In this document: positions 17,918 to 24,811 of the stretch, one piece after another
How the letters are laid out: every line of letters starts with the position of its first letter
Numbering within the stretch: the stretch's first letter is position 1
Assembly: GCA_027019205.1 (NCBI GenBank)
Contig: JALUWZ010000173.1
Location: 1 to 33,934, forward strand
Direction of reading: 5' to 3'
Length of the DNA: 33,934 nucleotides
DNA from: Emcibacter sp.
Lineage (GTDB): Bacteria; Pseudomonadota; Alphaproteobacteria; Sphingomonadales; Emcibacteraceae
Translations under genes and position numbers: made by a program
The notes under the pieces: generated by a model
The model's database searches: none
Told to the model about the DNA's origin: nothing
The model's input: the letters and a program-made list of their open reading frames with translations, nothing else

Positions 17918-18535
17918 TTAAAGCAGGTTTTTCGCCAGCGCCCAGACCCCGCATCCGGCAACGATCAGGGCCGAAACCCGGTTAATCAGGATCAGATGAT
18001 GGTCAGACAGGCGGTCTTTCATATAGCCCGCACAGCGGGTCACCGTGAACCACCACAGGCTTGAACCAAGGAAAATACCGCCGATAAGGGCCAGCTCGTT
18101 TCCGGTCCGTTGTCCGACATCGCCAAGCCCGAGCGCCCCGAACAGAAAGACAAAACCCAATATGGTCATCGGATTCATAATCGTCAGGGTAAAGGCTCCG
18201 ACCGCCCCTTTAAGCCGGTCACGGACCGTATCCTTTACATCGGCCAGATGAGGATGCCGGGTCCAGAGATTGATACTGACCATAATCAGGATCACCCCGC
18301 CGACAATGCCGAACCAGCCGTCCACCCGGTGCACGATCCCGGTGACCGATGACAGGCCAAATACGGCAATTGACCCGAAAATGGTATCCGCCACTGCCGC
18401 CCCCATCCCGACGGTAAAGCCGTTGCGTTTGCTATAGGCCAATGTGCGCCGGATGCAGATCAGATTTACCGGTCCCAACGGGGCCGCCATCAGCACCCCG
18501 ATCAGTCCCCCCCAGAGAATGTAAATCAAAGACAT
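17918..18535 (-). CDS. LysE/RhtB-family amino acid exporter
   Basis: A hydrophobic protein with about six membrane segments and the family N-terminal motif (LIGVLMAAPLGPVNLICIRRTL) and GFTVGMGAAVADTIFG. These proteins export amino acids or small metabolites, but the substrate cannot be predicted. The ORF track start (TTG at 18610) gives an unlikely polar leader. ATG at 18535 (MSLIYILWGG) gives about 205 residues, the family norm, with a GGGA stretch upstream. ATG at 18562 is the alternative. The stop lies 12 bp from the convergent cysQ stop. Confidence 0.82.
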   Translation of the reverse strand: MSLIYILWGGLIGVLMAAPLGPVNLICIRRTLAYSKRNGFTVGMGAAVADTIFGSIAVFGLSSVTGIVHRVDGWFGIVGGVILIMVSINLWTRHPHLADVKDTVRDRLKGAVGAFTLTIMNPMTILGFVFLFGALGLGDVGQRTGNELALIGGIFLGSSLWWFTVTRCAGYMKDRLSDHHLILINRVSALIVAGCGVWALAKNLL

Positions 18536-18628
18536 CGCCCATCCCGTTTTGCTCTTATTCATCCTTATATAGGCAATGCGCCGGTAATTTAAAGATTTTA
18601 TCTGGCTCAAACCCTTTTTTCATGTTAG

Positions 18629-18946
18629 ATGCGTTTCATGACACAGGATACAGAAAATATTGACCCGGAGGAAGACCCGGTCATCGGCTATATTATATCT
18701 GCCGTTGAGAGGGGGACTCCCGTCAGCCCGCGTGACATTGCGATAGAGATTGCGGACGACAGGGCAAAGGAAAACAGCCCCAAAGATGCCTGGCGCAAAT
18801 ATCTGCTGGCCGTCAAGCAACAGGCCAAGCATCTGGCCCGCACGGGCCGTATCAGCATTCTGCGGCGGGGCAGACCGATTGACCCCAACAAGATGAAAGG
18901 GCTGGTCAAACTGTCCCTGCCGGTCAGCCCGGCCCCGGAAGAATAG
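18629..18946 (+). CDS. DUF3253 family protein
   Basis: A 105-residue soluble protein with the features of DUF3253: a helical start (VIGYIISAVERGTPVSPRDIA), WRKYLLAVKQQAKHLARTGRISILRRGRPIDP and a final GLVKLSL. The pattern suggests a small winged-helix-like fold with a role not established. The ATG at 18638 is an alternative start. Its last 23 bp overlap the 3' end of the convergent JAMM gene. Confidence 0.75.
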   Translation: MRFMTQDTENIDPEEDPVIGYIISAVERGTPVSPRDIAIEIADDRAKENSPKDAWRKYLLAVKQQAKHLARTGRISILRRGRPIDPNKMKGLVKLSLPVSPAPEE

Positions 18947-19340
18947 CCGCAAGCCGCCCGGATTTTTCTTCTGTGGCGAAAAAACCTGTCGCGCCACAAA
19001 CGCCGCCACTGACCTGAATGATCATCCATATCAGGCTGGAATCATGATTTTGAGCCTGATCATGAACGGACGGAACCGCCCGGCCATCGGGATGGCTGTG
19101 ATAATGGCCAAGGATTCTTTCAGTCCCGTCGCGGAGCTTTTTCTGATATTCAATGATCAGTGCCGGATCTATTTCAAAATTTTTCTCCGGATTTTGTGAC
19201 AGATTGGCGGAGGCCACGGCTTCCGTGATCATATAATCCGGTCTGCCAATCAATAATCCGCAGGCTTCCCGGGGATAGTCTTCCACGCAATGACTGAAGA
19301 TTCTCTCCCGCAGGTCAGCTGGCAGGCGCAGCATTGTCAT
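18924..19340 (-). CDS. JAMM/Mov34 (M67 family) metallopeptidase
   Basis: A 138-residue compact JAB domain. The zinc-site motif is complete: E25 (REACGLLIG) and the H-S-H-x7-S-x-x-D pattern (HSHPDGRAVPSVHD, H81, H83, S91, D94). Bacterial members of this size cleave peptides from the C-termini of sulfur-carrier proteins or process small ubiquitin-like proteins. No sulfur-carrier gene is adjacent, so the substrate is unknown. It overlaps the upstream small membrane protein gene by 26 bp and the convergent DUF3253 gene by 23 bp. Confidence 0.88.
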   Translation of the reverse strand: MTMLRLPADLRERIFSHCVEDYPREACGLLIGRPDYMITEAVASANLSQNPEKNFEIDPALIIEYQKKLRDGTERILGHYHSHPDGRAVPSVHDQAQNHDSSLIWMIIQVSGGVCGATGFFATEEKSGRLAAILPGPG

Positions 19341-19677
19341 TATTCTGTTTCACCCTGATGGTTCCGATGATTTTTCCGGCCCTGTCCACAAGAATCAGCC
19401 GACTGGTTTTGCCGTCCCGGCCTGTCCTGATCCATAAATCCTGACCTGCCGCCGATGTTTCAAGGATTCTTTCCCCGGGATTCAGCATAACTTCAAAGTC
19501 AAAACTTTTATTCCTCACGGTCTCAACCACAGCCTGCTGTTCCTGCCGGGCGGCCCGCTTTTGGGCGAGGTCAATGACCTTCCACACCACAACAATCAGG
19601 CCGAGCGCAATTAAAATTCCCATAAAGATCACAATAAACTTGAGAAAGCTGTGATTTTTTGGCACTTCTTCTGTCAT
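19315..19677 (-). CDS. small single-pass membrane protein (DUF6476-like)
   Basis: The long ORF (to 19887) runs antisense into rluD. The ATG at 19677 (MTEEVPKNHSFLKF) gives a sensible 120-residue protein with one membrane segment (about residues 13-37: FIVIFMGILIALGLIVVVWKV) and a C-terminal beta-rich domain (MLNPGERILETSAAGQDLWIR, then LILVDRAGKIIGTIRV). This resembles DUF6476 proteins found beside rluD in other alphaproteobacteria, recalled from memory and not checked. Function is unknown. Its start codon shares two bases with the divergent rluD start. Confidence 0.65.
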   Translation of the reverse strand: MTEEVPKNHSFLKFIVIFMGILIALGLIVVVWKVIDLAQKRAARQEQQAVVETVRNKSFDFEVMLNPGERILETSAAGQDLWIRTGRDGKTSRLILVDRAGKIIGTIRVKQNNDNAAPAS

Positions 19678-20737
19678 GACGTTACAAATTCCCGATAATG
19701 AGACCATATCCCTTGAGTTAACGGTGGAAGAAGACATGCAGGGCCTGCGCCTTGACAGGTTTCTCGCCCGGAGGGTCCCTGACATCAGCCGCACCCGGCT
19801 GAAACAGATCATCTCCGACGGGGATGTCAGCCTTGCCAAATCCTCCCATCCGCCCGCAACCATAGACGACCCGTCATACCGGGTCAAATATCAAGATCAG
19901 ATATTTTTCACCCTGCCCGTCATCAGGGAATCGGAGCCGGAACCCCAGGATATCCCCCTTGAGGTGACCTATGAGGATGATCAGCTGATTGTTATCAACA
20001 AACCCGCCGGCATGGTGGTTCATCCGGCCCCCGGCAATCCCGACGGCACGCTGGTCAATGCGCTGCTCTATCACTGCGGTGACAGCCTGTCGGGCATTGG
20101 CGGGGTCAAAAGACCGGGCATCGTCCACCGGATTGACAAGGAGACCAGCGGGCTGATGATTGCCGCCAAGACCGACCTTGCCCATCAGAAGCTGGCAAAA
20201 CAATTTGCCCGCCATAGTATGGAACGGGCCTATCAGGCCGTGGTCTGGGGCGTGCCGAACCCGGCCAGCGGCGTCATTGACGAAAAGATTGGCCGCGATT
20301 CGCGCAATCGCCTGAAAATGGCAGTGGTCCCTGCGGAGAGCAGGCGCGGACGCGACGCTGTCACCCATTACAAGGTCCTGCGGCGGCTGGAGCCGAAAAG
20401 ACAGACATTTGATAAAGGCAGCGCCCTGAAGGGCCTGCCGCCGAGTCTCAGTCTGGTCGAATGCCGGCTGGAAACCGGGCGCACTCATCAGGTGCGCGTC
20501 CATATGTCACATATCCGCCATCCCCTGGTCGGCGACCCCTTTTATGGCCGCGTGGCAAGCCTGCGGTCAAAGAATTTCACCGCCCGCGCCCAACAGGCGA
20601 TCACGGAGTTTAAACGTCAGGCATTGCACGCCTTTCTTCTCGGATTCAAGCATCCGGTTACGGGCGCACACTTGACATTTGAAGCCGACCCCCCAAATGA
20701 TATGAAACGCCTTATTTTGGCCCTGGAGGATAAATAA
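19676..20737 (+). CDS. rluD: 23S rRNA pseudouridine synthase RluD
   Basis: An S4 RNA-binding domain (about 22-85; GLRLDRFLARRVPDISRTRLKQII) precedes the pseudouridine synthase domain, with catalytic D154 in HRIDKETSGLM and later ETGRTHQVRVHM. RluD makes pseudouridines at helix 69 of 23S rRNA. The segment before S4 (ISLELTV) is conserved in the family, which supports the ATG at 19676 although no Shine-Dalgarno is evident. RluC and RluA are close relatives; the length of 353 and the neighbouring rpoH favour RluD. Confidence 0.9.
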   Translation: MTLQIPDNETISLELTVEEDMQGLRLDRFLARRVPDISRTRLKQIISDGDVSLAKSSHPPATIDDPSYRVKYQDQIFFTLPVIRESEPEPQDIPLEVTYEDDQLIVINKPAGMVVHPAPGNPDGTLVNALLYHCGDSLSGIGGVKRPGIVHRIDKETSGLMIAAKTDLAHQKLAKQFARHSMERAYQAVVWGVPNPASGVIDEKIGRDSRNRLKMAVVPAESRRGRDAVTHYKVLRRLEPKRQTFDKGSALKGLPPSLSLVECRLETGRTHQVRVHMSHIRHPLVGDPFYGRVASLRSKNFTARAQQAITEFKRQALHAFLLGFKHPVTGAHLTFEADPPNDMKRLILALEDK

Positions 20738-20800
20738 AATGATCAGGGTCCAGTTAAGCAGAAAAATATGCTATAATAAGCCGAAAGGTGGAGTATTCCA

Positions 20801-21697
20801 ATGGCCAGACAATTAACACCGGCAATCACGCCTGAGGGCAGCCTTACCCGCTATCTTCAGGAAATCCGCAAATTTCCGATGCTGAAACCGGAAGAGGAAT
20901 TCATGCTGGCCAAGGCATGGACCGAACATGGTGACAGTGACGCCGCCCACAGGCTGGTGACCTCCCACTTGCGCCTTGTGGCCAAGATCGCCATGGGCTA
21001 CCGGGGCTATGGCCTGCCGGTCGGCGAATTGATTTCCGAAGGCAATGTCGGCATGATGCAGGCGGTGAAACGCTTTGACCCCGACCGGGGTTTTCGCCTT
21101 GCGACCTATGCCATGTGGTGGATCAAGGCCTCGATTCAGGAATATATCCTGCGCTCATGGTCGCTGGTTAAAATCGGCACCACCGCCGCCCAGAAAAAGC
21201 TGTTCTTCAACCTGCGGCGCATCAAGGGCCAGATTCAGGCGATTGACGAGGGCGACCTGCACCCGGATCAGGTGACGGAAATTGCCACCCGCCTTAATGT
21301 CAGCGAAAATGATGTGGTGCAGATGAACCGGCGGATGGCCGGGGCCGATCACTCGCTCAACGCGCCGATGCGCGCCGATGCCGAAGGCGAATGGATGGAC
21401 TGGCTGCATGATGACGAGGCCATCGATCAGGAAACCGCCTATGCCAATGACGAGGAACTCAATAACCGCCGGGCATTGATGGCCGACGCCATGAAGGGCC
21501 TGAATGAACGGGAACAGCATATCCTGACCGAACGGCGGCTGAAGGACAGCCCGTCAACCCTGGAAGATCTGAGCAAGGTCTATAAAATCAGCCGCGAGCG
21601 GGTGCGCCAGATCGAGGTCCGCGCCTTTGAAAAGCTGCAAAAAGCCATGCAGAACGCGGCCTCTGAACAAGGCAAACGGGTTATTGACCAGAAATAA
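20801..21697 (+). CDS. rpoH: heat-shock sigma factor RpoH (sigma-32)
   Basis: A 298-residue sigma-70-family factor with region 2 (LRLVAKIAMGYRGYGLPVGELISEGNVGMMQAVKRFDP and FRLATYAMWWIKASIQEYIL), the RpoH box (QKKLFFNLRR) and region 4 (YKISRERVRQIEVRAFEKL). It directs transcription of chaperone and protease genes. A strong AAGGTGGAG Shine-Dalgarno precedes the ATG, and a TATAAT lies at 20772-20777. The stop is one base from the convergent TraB/GumN stop, leaving no room for a terminator between them. Confidence 0.97.
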   Translation: MARQLTPAITPEGSLTRYLQEIRKFPMLKPEEEFMLAKAWTEHGDSDAAHRLVTSHLRLVAKIAMGYRGYGLPVGELISEGNVGMMQAVKRFDPDRGFRLATYAMWWIKASIQEYILRSWSLVKIGTTAAQKKLFFNLRRIKGQIQAIDEGDLHPDQVTEIATRLNVSENDVVQMNRRMAGADHSLNAPMRADAEGEWMDWLHDDEAIDQETAYANDEELNNRRALMADAMKGLNEREQHILTERRLKDSPSTLEDLSKVYKISRERVRQIEVRAFEKLQKAMQNAASEQGKRVIDQK

Positions 21698-21698
21698 A

Positions 21699-22616
21699 TT
21701 ACTGGATTTTTACGACCTTGTAACCTTTATCCCCGAGCATTCTGATAATGCCGTCCGGCCCGACAAGATGGGCCGCCCCGACGACGATAAAGGTCGTTTT
21801 GTCAACCGTTAAATACCGTTCAATAGCCGGTAGCCAGTTTCTGTTGCGGCTGACCAGCAATGCCTGATACATCGCCGGATTTTCGGCCATATCATCAACC
21901 ATGGTTTTGACCATCCTGTCCGTATTGCCGGACGCCCATGCCGCGAGATAGCTGTTGATATAGCTCTTGAAATCATCGAGTTTGTCAAGAGTATCGGTCA
22001 ACATGGCAACCTGCACCGACAGCGGATGATCAATCAGGGCCATCATCTGCTCGCGCGGTGTTTCGAGGCCGGATATCGGCTTTCCCGCCTGTTTGGCACG
22101 GGCCTGTAAATATTTATCAACCCCGCTATTCGGGTCCATACCGCTGCTGACAACCGCCGCAACGGAAAGCTGCAGCGCCATTACCCACGGTTTCATCCTG
22201 TCCACTGATGCTTCATTTATTTTTAACAATGTGGCGGTCTTGTTCAACAATTTCCGGTAATGGTCCTCATCCAGATGATTTTTCAGACTGTCCTGCGGCC
22301 CGAAAAAAGCGTTTTTAGCGATCAACCCCTGTATTTTCACCATGCTCTTCGGGTTTATATCCGTTTCAAGAACCAGTCTGTCTGCCCCTTCAAAAGACCG
22401 CCGGATGATACCGTCATACCAATGGTAACTGGCCGGCAGCAGATGAAAGGAGCCGAGCAGGTAAATTCGGCTTTTATCCTTTTTCACCATCCACAGGGCG
22501 GGGCGGGCCGTAATATTATCGGTGGCCCCCGCCGACGATGGCAACCCATCGGACAGGACCACAAGGCCGAAAAGAAAGGTTATAATAAAAAATCGGGCAA
22601 ACAGTTTTCTGATCAT
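21699..22616 (-). CDS. TraB/GumN family secreted protein
   Basis: The TTG at 22658 is not used here; ATG at 22616 has AGGAT upstream and gives a 305-residue protein with a signal peptide (MIRKLFARFFIITFLFGLVV, probable cleavage near SAGA). The mature part has the TraB/GumN motifs: LLGSFHLLP near the N-terminus, a conserved ETD (VLETDIN) and VVGAAHLVGPDGI near the C-terminus. The family is related to Tiki/EreA metalloproteases, but bacterial GumN members have no settled function. Likely periplasmic or membrane-tethered. Confidence 0.85.
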   Translation of the reverse strand: MIRKLFARFFIITFLFGLVVLSDGLPSSAGATDNITARPALWMVKKDKSRIYLLGSFHLLPASYHWYDGIIRRSFEGADRLVLETDINPKSMVKIQGLIAKNAFFGPQDSLKNHLDEDHYRKLLNKTATLLKINEASVDRMKPWVMALQLSVAAVVSSGMDPNSGVDKYLQARAKQAGKPISGLETPREQMMALIDHPLSVQVAMLTDTLDKLDDFKSYINSYLAAWASGNTDRMVKTMVDDMAENPAMYQALLVSRNRNWLPAIERYLTVDKTTFIVVGAAHLVGPDGIIRMLGDKGYKVVKIQ

Positions 22617-22718
22617 ATAAATTATCCTGAATTCAGAGCCAAAAATAACGTTGTACAAAGCTTAGATTTCAATCATGTTAACAACAAGACAAACTTTATG
22701 AAAAGCCGCCAAAACCCC

Positions 22719-22747
22719 TTGCATTTAGGGATAAAGGGGGCTATATA
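22719..22747 (+). promoter_or_regulatory. putative promoter of rpmI-rplT
   Basis: TTGCAT (22719-22724), a 17-bp spacer and TATATA (22742-22747) form a good sigma-70-type promoter. Transcription would start near 22754 and give a leader of about 100 nt before rpmI. Confidence 0.6.
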
Positions 22748-22806
22748 CCTCAACTTCATCGGGCGGTATGGCTGAGATTTAGGGCATGCCTCACCACCCG
22801 GAAAGC

Positions 22807-22828
22807 TTGGCACAGGCAACTGTGACAA
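22807..22828 (+). promoter_or_regulatory. GNRA-loop hairpin in the rpmI-rplT leader
   Basis: CACAG-GCAA-CTGTG forms a five-pair stem with a GCAA tetraloop. A G-A mismatch and three more pairs (TTG with CAA) extend it. It lies about 30 nt before the rpmI ATG. L20 often represses its own operon by binding the leader RNA, so this could be part of such a site. Confidence 0.35.
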
Positions 22829-22855
22829 TAAATTTTACCAAAAGGATCAAGCAAA

Positions 22856-23053
22856 ATGCCCAAGATGAAGACCAAAAGCAGTGCCAAAAAGCGCTTCAAA
22901 ATCACCGCGACCGGAAAGGTACGCTCCAGTCAGGCCGGCAAACAGCATGGCATGATCAAGCGTAGCAACAAACAGATCCGCAATCAGCGCGGAACCACCA
23001 TAATGTCAGATCCGGATGCCCGGATCGTCAAAAAATTTATGCCTTACGGTTAA
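22856..23053 (+). CDS. rpmI: 50S ribosomal protein L35
   Basis: A basic 65-residue protein beginning [22 protein letters not shown] and ending KKFMPYG, a full match to L35. AAAAGGATC precedes the start. infC, often found just upstream, is absent here. rplT follows after 26 bp as usual. Confidence 0.98.
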   Translation: MPKMKTKSSAKKRFKITATGKVRSSQAGKQHGMIKRSNKQIRNQRGTTIMSDPDARIVKKFMPYG

Positions 23054-23079
23054 TTCAGACGGTTGATTTAGGATAGAAA

Positions 23080-23439
23080 ATGGCCCATGTAAAAAGAGGC
23101 GTGACATCTCACGCACGTCACAAAAAAGTTCTCAAACTGGCAAAAGGCTACCGGGGTCGGCGTAAAAGCACGATCAGGATCGCCATGCAGGCGGTCGAAA
23201 AGGCCAGCCAATATGCCTACCGCGACCGCAAGGTCCGCAAGCGGAAATTCCGCGCATTATGGATTCAGCGCATCAATGCCGCTGCCCGTATCCATGATAT
23301 GACCTATTCACGATTTATGAACGGCCTGAAACTCGCAGGCATCGAACTTGACCGTAAAGTTCTGGCTGATCTGGCCGTTCGCGAACCGGATGCTTTCAAG
23401 GCAATCGCCGATCAGGCACAGGCAGCACTTAACGCCTGA
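23080..23439 (+). CDS. rplT: 50S ribosomal protein L20
   Basis: A 119-residue basic protein with the L20 signature ([24 protein letters not shown] and [12 protein letters not shown]). It binds 23S rRNA early in 50S assembly and commonly acts as a translational repressor of its own operon. GGATAG lies upstream of the ATG. Confidence 0.98.
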   Translation: MAHVKRGVTSHARHKKVLKLAKGYRGRRKSTIRIAMQAVEKASQYAYRDRKVRKRKFRALWIQRINAAARIHDMTYSRFMNGLKLAGIELDRKVLADLAVREPDAFKAIADQAQAALNA

Positions 23440-23464
23440 TTCTCCGGAACAGAAATTTACCGTC

Positions 23465-23506
23465 AAGGAGCCTGCTGCACCAGCGGTAGGCTCCTTTATG
23501 TTTTTC
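23465..23506 (+). terminator. stem-loop between rplT and pheS, likely terminator or attenuator
   Basis: AAGGAGCCT pairs with AGGCTCCTT (9 bp) around a 14-base loop that can itself pair GCTG with CAGC. It is followed by TTATGTTTTTC. It probably ends most rpmI-rplT transcripts, with a separate or read-through supply to pheST. Confidence 0.7.
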
Positions 23507-23535
23507 AGGGCAAATAAAATTAATCGGGTGAGCAT

Positions 23536-24810
23536 ATGGAAGACCTGCAGAGTTTGGAAACAGAGATCATCTCGGGCATCAACGCCTGTAATGATCTGGG
23601 TCAATTAGAGAATCTCAGAATATCCGAGGTTGGCAAGAAAGGCCGCGTCAGCCTGCTGATGCGTGAACTGGGCCGGATGACTGCGGAAGAGAAAAAGACT
23701 TTCGGGCCAAAACTGAACGGTCTCAAAACCCGGATTGCCAACAGCATCACCGACCAGAAGACAAAGCTTGAACAGCAGGAACTGAACCGTCGCCTGCAAT
23801 CGGAGAGAATCGACATCACCCTGCCGTCAGCGCCCGAACAATGCGGCAGCATCCATCCGGTCACCCAGGTGATGGATGAGGTGACGGAGATTTTTACCGA
23901 GCTTGGCTTCAGCGTGGCCGAAGGCCCGGAGATCGAAGAGGATTTCTATAATTTCACCGCCCTCAACATCCCGCCCGAGCATCCGGCGCGCCAGATGCAT
24001 GATACCTTTTATTTTCCCGAGGATGAGAATGGCAATCGCAAGCTGCTGCGGACCCATACCTCACCGGTACAGATCAGAACCATGATGGCCGGGCCGCCGC
24101 CCTACCGCATCATTGCCCCGGGCCGTACCTATCGCTGCGACAGTGACGCGACCCACACGCCGATGTTCCATCAGGTCGAGGCCCTGGTCATTGACCGGAA
24201 TATTCATATGGGCCACCTGAAATGGTGTATCGAGGAATTCTGCGCCCGGTTTTTTGAGCGTGACGATATTAAAATCCGCTTCCGCCCGAGCTATTTCCCC
24301 TTTACCGAACCCTCTGCCGAGGTCGATATCGGCTGTGCCTTCCGCGACGGGGAAATCCTGATCGGCGAAGGCGATGACTGGCTGGAAATCATGGGCTGCG
24401 GCATGGTCAATCCCCGGGTACTGGAAAATGTCAATCTTGATCCGGACGAGTATCAGGGCTTTGCCTTTGGCATGGGACTTGACCGGATTGCCATGCTGAA
24501 ATGGGGCATTCCCGACCTGCGCGATTTCTTTGCCGCCGATCTGCGCTGGCTGAAACATTACGGCTTTGCCGCCCTCGACATCCCCTCCCTCAGCACCCGC
24601 AACAAAGACACAAGAGCCAAGCCCCCCATCAGACAAAAAGGGGGGGGAGCGAGCCACGCGAGCGGGGGGGACTCAAGTAGGAGCGGTAGCGACGGTAGGC
24701 CCCCCCATCAGATAAAAAAAGGGGGAGCGAGCCACGCGAGCGGGGGGAACTCAAGTAGCGAGGGTACGAGCGGTAGTTCCCCCCATCAAACAAAAAAAGG
24801 GAGTAAATGA
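23536..24810 (+). CDS. pheS: phenylalanyl-tRNA synthetase alpha subunit with repeat-derived C-terminal extension
   Basis: Residues 1-355 are a normal class II PheRS alpha chain: an N-terminal coiled coil, then TSPVQIRTM, RPSYFPFTEPSAEVD and GFAFGMGLDRIAMLKWGI, ending RWLKHYGFAALDIPSLSTR, where family members normally stop. About 69 further residues of Gly/Ser/His-rich sequence follow, encoded by two tandem copies of a palindromic DNA element (GGASHASGG occurs twice). With PheT this enzyme charges tRNA-Phe. The extension is probably disordered and dispensable. The TGA is one base before the pheT ATG, and the pheT Shine-Dalgarno (AAGGGAG) is formed at the very end of the element. Confidence 0.96.
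   Translation: MEDLQSLETEIISGINACNDLGQLENLRISEVGKKGRVSLLMRELGRMTAEEKKTFGPKLNGLKTRIANSITDQKTKLEQQELNRRLQSERIDITLPSAPEQCGSIHPVTQVMDEVTEIFTELGFSVAEGPEIEEDFYNFTALNIPPEHPARQMHDTFYFPEDENGNRKLLRTHTSPVQIRTMMAGPPPYRIIAPGRTYRCDSDATHTPMFHQVEALVIDRNIHMGHLKWCIEEFCARFFERDDIKIRFRPSYFPFTEPSAEVDIGCAFRDGEILIGEGDDWLEIMGCGMVNPRVLENVNLDPDEYQGFAFGMGLDRIAMLKWGIPDLRDFFAADLRWLKHYGFAALDIPSLSTRNKDTRAKPPIRQKGGGASHASGGDSSRSGSDGRPPHQIKKGGASHASGGNSSSEGTSGSSPHQTKKGSK
24622..24800 (+). repeat. REP-like palindromic element, two tandem in-frame copies plus a leading partial unit
   Basis: Copy A (about 24645-24720) and copy B (about 24723-24800) are direct repeats with a 78-bp period (26 codons). Each has AGCGAGCCACGCGAG, a G-run, a 23-nt loop and a C-run, then an ATCARAYAAAAA spacer. 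The stem arms are 24664-24673 with 24697-24706 (copy A, one mismatch) and 24742-24751 with 24775-24784 (copy B, 10 perfect pairs). A tail-like piece (CCCCCCATCAGACAAAAAG) precedes copy A. A third copy is in the methionine gamma-lyase gene. Confidence 0.9.
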
Positions 24811-24811
24811 T

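Noticed and set aside
21695-21701. Overlapping terminator between rpoH and the TraB/GumN gene
   Set aside because: Only one base separates the stops and no hairpin with a T-run is visible.
23498-23608. Possible pheST leader peptide starting MFFRANK after the stem-loop
   Set aside because: Only two Phe codons, no competing antiterminator seen, and the ORF runs out of frame into pheS. It does not meet the pattern of a Phe attenuator.
24622-24800. CRISPR array
   Set aside because: Only two full repeats of 78 bp with palindromic G/C stems and no unique spacers.
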